Source: an uncultured Collinsella sp. (lineage in GTDB: Bacteria; Actinomycetota; Coriobacteriia; Coriobacteriales; Coriobacteriaceae). Taken from it: DNA of 64,000 bases. Below are positions 59,022-64,000 of this stretch, piece by piece. Location: positions 42,973 to 106,972 of the forward strand of contig CABUHI010000006.1 of NCBI GenBank assembly GCA_902491345.1, in the 5' to 3' direction. Below the pieces are notes generated by a model, which had not been told where the DNA came from, searched no databases, and saw nothing but the letters and a program-made list of their open reading frames with translations. Every line of letters begins with the position of its first letter. The first letter of the stretch is position 1. The position numbers were made by a program, and so were the translations under genes.

Positions 59022-60191
59022 ATGAGCACATACGCAATTAAGGCTGACAAGTTCTTCTTGCCGGCAGGCCCGCAACTGGGCGGCTATCTTATGGTCGAGG
59101 ACGGCGTCTTTGGCGCCTGGCAGGCCGACGAGCCCTCTTGCGAGATTAAGGACTACACGGGATCGTGGATCGCACCGGGTATGGTCGATACTCACATCCA
59201 TGGCTTCTACAACCACTCAACTACCGATAACGATCCCGAGGGCATCGATATCAGCTCAACCGAGCTCGCCCGTCGCGGTACCACCAGCTGGCTGCCCACG
59301 ACGTTCACCGATGGCGTCGAGCAGATCAAGGACGCCTGCGCCGCTATCGCCAAGGCGGACGAGGGCCGCGGCCCCGACTTCTGCGGTGCTCGCATTCAGG
59401 GCATCTACCTGGAGGGCCCCTTCTTTACCATGAAGCACGTGGGCGCGCAGAACCCCGCTTATCTTATCGATCCCTCCGAGGAGGTCTTCGATCAGTGGCA
59501 GGAGGCTGCGGGTGGTCGCATCGTTAAGAGCGCCATGGCGGCCGAGCGCGACGGTGCCGCTGCTTATGCGGCTGCTCTGAACGCCAAGGGTGTGGTGACC
59601 AGCATCGGTCACTCCGACGCCACCTACGATGAGTGCATCGCCGCCATCAACGCCGGTGCCAGCTGCTTTACGCATACCTATAACGGTCAGCGCGGCCTGC
59701 ATCACCGTGAGCCCGGTGTCGTGGGCGCTGCCATGTCCACGCCCGAGACCTACGCCGAGATCATCTGTGACGGCAAGCACGTAAACCCTGCCGCCATCAA
59801 GGCACTGCTGCAGGCAAAGGGCTGGCAGCACACGGTGCTCATCACCGACTGCCTGGGTTGCGGCGGCATGCCCGAGGGCAGCTACACCAGTGGTGGCATG
59901 GACGTCATCATGAAGGACAACCTGTGCTGGCTCGCTGACGGCAAGAGCATTGCCGGCTCGGTGCTCACGCTTGCCCAGGGCGTCAAGAACATCGTCGACT
60001 GGGGCATCGCCAGCGCCGATATCGCCATTCGCATGGCAACCGAGGTGCCGGCACGCTCCGCGCACATCGAGGATAAGTGCGGCAGCATCATGCCGGGTCG
60101 CGACGCCGACTTTGTCGTGTTCGACCATGAGCTCACCCTCGTCGAGACGTATGTTGGCGGCCAGAGCGTCGGCAACGCCTTTACCGAGTAA
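59022..60191 (+). CDS. agaA: N-acetylhexosamine-6-phosphate deacetylase (AgaA/NagA)
   Basis: 389 residues, amidohydrolase. DTHIHGFYNHSTTD and YLEGPFFTMKHVGAQNP are typical NagA motifs; GHSDATYDE gives the metal His and ITDCLGCGGMPEG the catalytic Asp. It removes acetate from GlcNAc-6-P or GalNAc-6-P; neighbours favour the latter. AAGGAG precedes ATG 59022. The last 40 residues recur as a fragment at 62.9 kb. Confidence 0.92.
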   Translation: MSTYAIKADKFFLPAGPQLGGYLMVEDGVFGAWQADEPSCEIKDYTGSWIAPGMVDTHIHGFYNHSTTDNDPEGIDISSTELARRGTTSWLPTTFTDGVEQIKDACAAIAKADEGRGPDFCGARIQGIYLEGPFFTMKHVGAQNPAYLIDPSEEVFDQWQEAAGGRIVKSAMAAERDGAAAYAAALNAKGVVTSIGHSDATYDECIAAINAGASCFTHTYNGQRGLHHREPGVVGAAMSTPETYAEIICDGKHVNPAAIKALLQAKGWQHTVLITDCLGCGGMPEGSYTSGGMDVIMKDNLCWLADGKSIAGSVLTLAQGVKNIVDWGIASADIAIRMATEVPARSAHIEDKCGSIMPGRDADFVVFDHELTLVETYVGGQSVGNAFTE

Positions 60192-60202
60192 CGATAGAAA
60201 AA

Positions 60203-60235
60203 GACGGCGGGCCCGAATCTGCTCGGACCCGCCGT
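60203..60235 (-). terminator. Terminator for the minus-strand flavodoxin gene (perhaps bidirectional)
   Basis: ACGGCGGGCCCGA (60204-60216) pairs with TCGGACCCGCCGT (60223-60235) with one A/C mismatch. On the minus strand the stem is followed by CTTTTTC. Confidence 0.75.
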
Positions 60236-60266
60236 ATGGGTTAAACGCTCAAAAGCACCTTCACAG

Positions 60267-60851
60267 TTACAGCTTGTTAGCGATCTTCTTTGCCGTGCGC
60301 TTGACGCCGGCCACCAGGCCTCCTGCAGGATGTTCCTTCTCGTATGCTAGGCGTTTCTCGCGCTTGGCGTACTCTTCGACGATGATGTCGCCATACTCGT
60401 CTTCGATCTTGTCGAAGAAGTCGACAGCGCCCTTAATTTCCTCAGCGGTCGGGTGTCCCTTTTGGACACCACCGGCGAGCTTGAACGGCCCCCACGTATC
60501 AAAGCCGGGGCAGCCGTAGACACCCATAAAGATGGCCTGCCTCATGCGGCAGATGCCATCGATATCCTTGCCGTACCACTTGTTTTTGCCACCGTAGGTC
60601 ATAAGGCCAAACACCTTGTCCTGCGGCTGCAGCACGTTAGTGAGCACGCGTGCCATGTCCTTGTCGATCTCGGAGTAATAGATGCCCGTGGCGACGCCGA
60701 TTAGATGATATTCGTGCAGGTTGGGGTACTCGTTTTTGCCGAGTGACTTCACGTCGAGGGTATCGATCTCGGGGTGTGCCTCGACGATGGCGTCCACGAG
60801 CTTTTTCGTATTGCCGTGATGGCGCGAGGCGTAGAGGATGATGGTTCGCAT
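60267..60851 (-). CDS. Flavodoxin-family protein
   Basis: 194 residues. MRTIILYASRHHGNTKKLVD is the FMN phosphate-binding loop, followed by VATGIYYSEID and LMTYGGKNKWYG (isoalloxazine loops). The C-terminal 40 residues are basic and helical. It may carry electrons; no partner is evident. ATG 60851 has AAAGG 7 nt upstream; ATG 60881 adds residues without homology. It is divergent from the epimerase gene. Confidence 0.85.
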   Translation of the reverse strand: MRTIILYASRHHGNTKKLVDAIVEAHPEIDTLDVKSLGKNEYPNLHEYHLIGVATGIYYSEIDKDMARVLTNVLQPQDKVFGLMTYGGKNKWYGKDIDGICRMRQAIFMGVYGCPGFDTWGPFKLAGGVQKGHPTAEEIKGAVDFFDKIEDEYGDIIVEEYAKREKRLAYEKEHPAGGLVAGVKRTAKKIANKL

Positions 60852-61007
60852 AAGAAGGCCTTTCAGCTGTAATTGCATCAATGTCTGTATGGTACCCCGT
60901 TACATGGCGGGGATACCGGACGCATCGATGAACGTGCGGGTTTGTCCTTTGGTCAGGGCCGAGACGGGTTCTTGCGAGCAAAAAGCAGTTGTTCGAAAGG
61001 ATGGATA

Positions 61008-61889
61008 ATGGAATACGCTCTTTCCAACGATTCGATTTCTATCAAGGTTTCCACGGCCGGCGGCTCGTTTACCTCGATTGAGGCTGACGGACGCGAGTAC
61101 TTGTGGCAGGGCGATCCCGCCGTGTGGTCCGGCCAGGCGCCGATTTGCTTCCCGATTTGTGGAGGCTTGCGTGACAACGGCGCCATGACGTTTGCCGGGC
61201 ATCATGTAAAGCTCGCTCGCCACGGGTTTGCGCGCAAGCAGGAGTGGAAGCTGCTGAGCCAAGGCGAGAACGAGCTGGCGATGTGCCTGGCTTCGGAGGA
61301 TAACGCGGCGCTGCTGAGCGATTATCCCTACCCGTTTAAGCTTGTCGCTCGTTATGCGCTCGAGGATACCGCCGTGCGCGTCTCCTATGAGGTGACCAAC
61401 GAGGGAACCGAGGACATGCCGTTCTTTATCGGCGGTCATCCCGGCTTTAGGTGTCCGCTCGATGAGGGCGAGGCCTATACGGACTACGAGCTGCGCTTTG
61501 AGAAAGACGAGGCTGCGGAGCTCTGTACCGCCGTTCCCTCGACCGGATTGATTGATGTGGACAGGCGTTCCAAGAACCCCATGGTGGGAAAGACGCTGCC
61601 TTTGTCGCATGAGCTCTTCGATTTTGCGGAGACCATCTTTGACGTGCTCGAGAGCCGTCAGGTCACGCTTTCCAAAAAGGGCGAGGACAAGGGCGTTCGC
61701 TTGAGCTTTGAGGGCTTCCCGTATCTCATTGTGTGGAGTAAGCCCGAGGGCGATTTTGTGGCAGTTGAGCCCTGGGGTGGTCTTTCGACCTGTTCCGATG
61801 AAGACGACGTGCTTGAGCATAAGCGCGGCTGCCTTGTCGCCAAGCCCAAGGAGACCGTCGTCCGCTCGTTCACGATTGAGATTCTGTAA
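61008..61889 (+). CDS. Aldose 1-epimerase-like protein (LacX type)
   Basis: 293 residues, galactose-mutarotase superfamily. GAGSFTS-type start here reads GGSFTSIEADGREYLWQG; HGFARKQEW has the catalytic His, HPGFRCP a second, and VAVEPWGGLS the catalytic Glu region. LacX proteins accompany tagatose-6-P pathway genes, which fits the LacC-like kinase 60 nt downstream. AAAGGA precedes ATG 61008; the frame is open upstream without homology. Confidence 0.88.
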   Translation: MEYALSNDSISIKVSTAGGSFTSIEADGREYLWQGDPAVWSGQAPICFPICGGLRDNGAMTFAGHHVKLARHGFARKQEWKLLSQGENELAMCLASEDNAALLSDYPYPFKLVARYALEDTAVRVSYEVTNEGTEDMPFFIGGHPGFRCPLDEGEAYTDYELRFEKDEAAELCTAVPSTGLIDVDRRSKNPMVGKTLPLSHELFDFAETIFDVLESRQVTLSKKGEDKGVRLSFEGFPYLIVWSKPEGDFVAVEPWGGLSTCSDEDDVLEHKRGCLVAKPKETVVRSFTIEIL

Positions 61890-61948
61890 TTCCGTTTTGT
61901 CGACTCGTATCGCGAGGCACAAGGAGCCTGCGAGATAAGGAGCTAAAA

Positions 61949-62884
61949 ATGATCCTCACCGTTACGATGAACCCGTCTGTCGATACGCGCTATCAGCTCG
62001 ATGAGCTCATTATCGACGACGTCAACCGTGTGACGCCCGAAAAGACCGCCGGCGGCAAGGGCCTCAACGTGGCTCGTGTGCTGGGTCAGCTGGGCGACGA
62101 CGTTGTGGCAACCGGTCTACTCGGCGGCCACATGGGCGCCTACATGGCTGAGCTCATGGACGCCAACGGTATTAACAACGACTTTGTGCCCATCAAGGGC
62201 GAGACTCGCATTTGCCTCAACATCCTCCACGCCGGCAACCAGACCGAGCTGCTCGAGAGCGGCCCGACAATTGCCCCCGAGGAGCTCGATGCCTTTACCA
62301 CCAAGTTTACCGAGCTCGCGAGCAAGGCCGCTGTCGTTACCATCTCGGGTTCGCTACCCCGCGGTGTCGAGGCAGACTACTATGCCAAGATTACGGGCAT
62401 TGCCGAGAACGCCGGCGCCAAGGTGCTGCTCGATACCTCGGGTGCTTCGCTCGAGGCCGCCCTTAAGTCCGAAATTAAGCCCGAGCTGGTCAAGCCTAAC
62501 CTGACCGAGATCAACGGCCTTCTGGGCACGAACTTTACCACCGACGATGTGGACGAGCTCCGTGCCGCGCTCGCCTCTGACGCCCGCTTCTCCGATATCC
62601 CCTGGGTCGTCGTGTCCATGGGCGCTGCCGGCTCCGTTGGCTTCCACAATGGCCGTGCGTTCCGCGCAAAGACGCCCGATATCCCTGCCGTTAACGCCAC
62701 GGGCTCGGGCGATTCGACCATTGCCGGCTTCGCACATGCGATTGCTGCTGGTGCGGATGACGAGACGGTGCTGCGTACCGCCAACACCTGCGGCAAGCTC
62801 AACGCCATGGATCCCATGACCGGCCATCTGGTCATGGACCGTTGGGACGAGGTCTACAACGGCGTTGTCGTGACTGAGCTGTAA
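61949..62884 (+). CDS. PfkB-family kinase, tagatose-6-phosphate kinase (LacC) type
   Basis: 311 residues. It starts MILTVTMNPSVDTRYQLDE, with GGKGLNVARVL as the sugar-binding motif and NATGSGDSTIAGFA as the PfkB signature with catalytic Asp. The family includes 1-phosphofructokinase and tagatose-6-P kinase; AgaS upstream would supply tagatose-6-P, so LacC-type activity is preferred. The product tagatose-1,6-bisphosphate needs an aldolase that is not in this window. Confidence 0.88.
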   Translation: MILTVTMNPSVDTRYQLDELIIDDVNRVTPEKTAGGKGLNVARVLGQLGDDVVATGLLGGHMGAYMAELMDANGINNDFVPIKGETRICLNILHAGNQTELLESGPTIAPEELDAFTTKFTELASKAAVVTISGSLPRGVEADYYAKITGIAENAGAKVLLDTSGASLEAALKSEIKPELVKPNLTEINGLLGTNFTTDDVDELRAALASDARFSDIPWVVVSMGAAGSVGFHNGRAFRAKTPDIPAVNATGSGDSTIAGFAHAIAAGADDETVLRTANTCGKLNAMDPMTGHLVMDRWDEVYNGVVVTEL

Positions 62885-62899
62885 GAGTTTGGGCGACGG

Positions 62900-63055
62900 C
62901 CCCGGCATCGCTTGCTAGCTCATGTCGACGACAAGTGCGGTAGCATTATGCCGGGGCGCGACGCCGACGTTGTCGTGTTCAATCCCGACCTTACCCTGGT
63001 CGAGACGTATGTGGGCGGCAACAGCGTCGGCGGCGCGTTTGCCGAGAGCCGCTAA
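62900..63055 (+). pseudogene. C-terminal remnant of a second NagA/AgaA deacetylase gene
   Basis: In the frame ending at TAA 63053-63055 the translation reads AHVDDKCGSIMPGRDADVVV followed by FNPDLTLVETYVGG and NSVGGAFAESR. This matches the end of the intact deacetylase at 59022-60191 (AHIEDKCGSIMPGRDADFVV, then LTLVETYVGG). Similarity begins near 62900, right after the kinase stop, and there is no start codon or ribosome site. It is best read as the tail of a lost duplicate or a fusion scar. Confidence 0.8.
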
Positions 63056-63080
63056 AGAAACGATCCGAGAGGGGATTTAG

Positions 63081-63554
63081 ATGATTTACGGTGCATTGGG
63101 CGATATCGAGGAGTACCGCGGAATGCTCAAGGGCCTCGACGTGTTGATCGACTGGCTCGAGGAGAACGACCCGGCGCAGCTCGAGGTCGGCGGCCATCCG
63201 ATTCTGGGCGACAAGGTCTTTGCGAACGTCATGGCTCCCACGACGCGTCCCGAGGCCGAGGCTCACTATGAGACGCATCAGCGCTATCACGACCTGCAGA
63301 TCGACGTCGAGGGTCGCGAGGCCTTTAAGGTTGCCACGGGCAGCCTGACGCTGGTTCAGGAGTTTGACGAGAAGGATGACTACGATCTTGTCGATTCCGA
63401 CGCCTCGATCGCCGGCGATCTTGCTGACGACAAGTTTGCGCTGTTCGTTGCCGGCGAGCCTCACATGCCCACGCTCGAGTTCCCGGGCGATGGCGCGCAG
63501 CCGGTCAAGAAGATTTGCTTCAAGCTGCTTGCAGACGCTTACTGGGAGGAGTAG
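63081..63554 (+). CDS. YhcH/YjgK/YiaL-family protein (EbgC-like)
   Basis: 157 residues, cupin-like fold (DUF386). MIYGALGDIEEYRGML at the N-terminus and HQRYHDLQIDVEGRE with metal-binding His are typical; EPHMPTLEF and KKICFKLL close the barrel. Family members accompany sialic-acid and amino-sugar operons and some help sugar anomerisation. GAGAGGGGA precedes ATG 63081. Confidence 0.9.
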   Translation: MIYGALGDIEEYRGMLKGLDVLIDWLEENDPAQLEVGGHPILGDKVFANVMAPTTRPEAEAHYETHQRYHDLQIDVEGREAFKVATGSLTLVQEFDEKDDYDLVDSDASIAGDLADDKFALFVAGEPHMPTLEFPGDGAQPVKKICFKLLADAYWEE

Positions 63555-63610
63555 CGCTGCTCGGCTGAGCTGTTCGCATGCTGGCGTGATCCCATTGAGG
63601 AGCGCGCTTG

Positions 63611-63660
63611 AGCCCCGTTAATCGCGGTTCCCTTGGGGATTGCGGTTGGCGGGGCTTGTT
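63611..63660. terminator. Hairpin between convergent genes
   Basis: AGCCCCG (63611-63617) pairs with CGGGGCT (63650-63656), with AATCGC/GCGGTT and TTCCC/GGGGA extending the stem through several G-T pairs. It is followed by TGTTTGTT. Confidence 0.65.
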
Positions 63661-63699
63661 TGTTGAGTAGGGGAGTTGCCGGCGGCGTTGTGCTTGGAT

Positions 63700-64000
63700 T
63701 TATTTGCGAAGAACATCGGCTAGCCGCAGGATTGAAATCATCGACCGATAAGTGAGTTCCACTTTTTCGCCCGCAAGCAGTCGTTTCGAGCCAATCTCAT
63801 CTAGCCCCACAAGCCGAGAAAACAGCGGGCCGCTCATCGTGCCCTCGTCAATTGATTCCCTTATGGTCTTCAAAACGTCCGTATCATGAAGCGATGCCGA
63901 GCTGTAGGGGGCAACACGAGCGGAACTCTCAATTAACGACGAGACAGACGATATGAGCAGGACATAAAAACATTGAGAGCCCCTGCTGCATGAAAGACCG
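63700..64000 (-). CDS. C-terminal part of an unknown protein (5' end beyond window)
   Basis: Open minus-strand frame of 99 codons that ends at TAA 63702-63700. The visible end reads TMSGPLFSRLVGLDEIGS, then KRLLAGEKVELTYRSMISIL and RLADVLRK. No family was recognised. The frame has no stop for 300 nt at lower GC than neighbours, and a convergent terminator lies beyond its stop, which supports it being a gene. Confidence 0.5.
   Translation of the reverse strand, partial: GLSCSRGSQCFYVLLISSVSSLIESSARVAPYSSASLHDTDVLKTIRESIDEGTMSGPLFSRLVGLDEIGSKRLLAGEKVELTYRSMISILRLADVLRK

Noticed and set aside
1..64000. CRISPR arrays, tRNA/rRNA genes, prophage, IS transposases
   Set aside because: No spaced direct repeats, no tRNA-like cloverleaf ends, and no integrase, capsid or transposase proteins were found on either strand by reading.

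Overview
The window is a GC-rich bacterial chromosome segment packed with short operons on both strands. Fit to Coriobacteriia (a Collinsella-like gut actinobacterium) is inferred from several traits: GC-rich codon use with frequent GTG/TTG starts, many PTS systems, a nickel-enzyme maturation pair beside Tat genes, an archaeal-style topoisomerase I, and housekeeping proteins with long Ala/Pro- or Arg-rich insertions. I see no rRNA, tRNA, CRISPR array, transposase or prophage.

Layout. 1-2.2 kb: DUF4342 protein, OmpR-type regulator and sensor kinase (minus strand, kinase cut by the window edge). 2.2-3.9 kb: an AT-richer patch with a frameshifted nuclease-like gene and a small unknown gene under an inverted repeat. 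4-19 kb: metallophosphoesterase, GluQ-RS, DUF2207 protein, GNAT, purH, a BceRS-like two-component pair, UspA, UppP and a PcrA-type helicase. 19.3-26.2 kb: mannose-6-P isomerase, a GntR regulator and a divergent beta-glucoside operon (GH1, cellobiose-type EIIC/EIIB/EIIA) followed by a ROK glucokinase. 26.3-36.6 kb: Mn-type pyrophosphatase, NhaA, aminotransferase, STAS protein, TatA/B, TatC, HypA, HypB, TopA. 37-43.5 kb: tmk, holB, PSP1/RicT, comF and a nuclease-like protein. 44-52 kb: solute-binding lipoprotein, HPF, DegV, an oxidoreductase with a metal-ligand tail, HEAT protein, NAD-type isocitrate dehydrogenase, SurA-like protein, and an XRE/DUF2975 pair. 53-63.6 kb: an amino-sugar catabolic locus.

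The last region is the most coherent system. A mannose-family PTS (EIIA, a YajC-like protein, EIIB, EIIC, EIID) imports a hexosamine, probably N-acetylgalactosamine. A NagA/AgaA deacetylase and an AgaS-type SIS deaminase/isomerase would give tagatose-6-P, which a LacC-type PfkB kinase phosphorylates. A GntR/HutC regulator, a LacX-like epimerase and a YhcH/EbgC protein accompany them. The same 12-bp palindrome TGGTTACTACCA lies in front of the PTS operon and in front of agaS, which suggests one regulon. No tagatose-bisphosphate aldolase is in the window. The end of a second deacetylase gene survives as a fragment after the kinase.

Intergenic DNA is unusually rich in palindromes. There are five 70-105 nt inverted repeats with long arms, three copies of a short palindrome with a fixed core and changing arms, and two copies of a roughly 215-230 nt element with 32-33 nt terminal inverted repeats (MITE-like). 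These, the operator-dense 660 nt before the PTS operon, and an unexplained 350 nt leader at 43.86-44.21 kb are the least explained parts.
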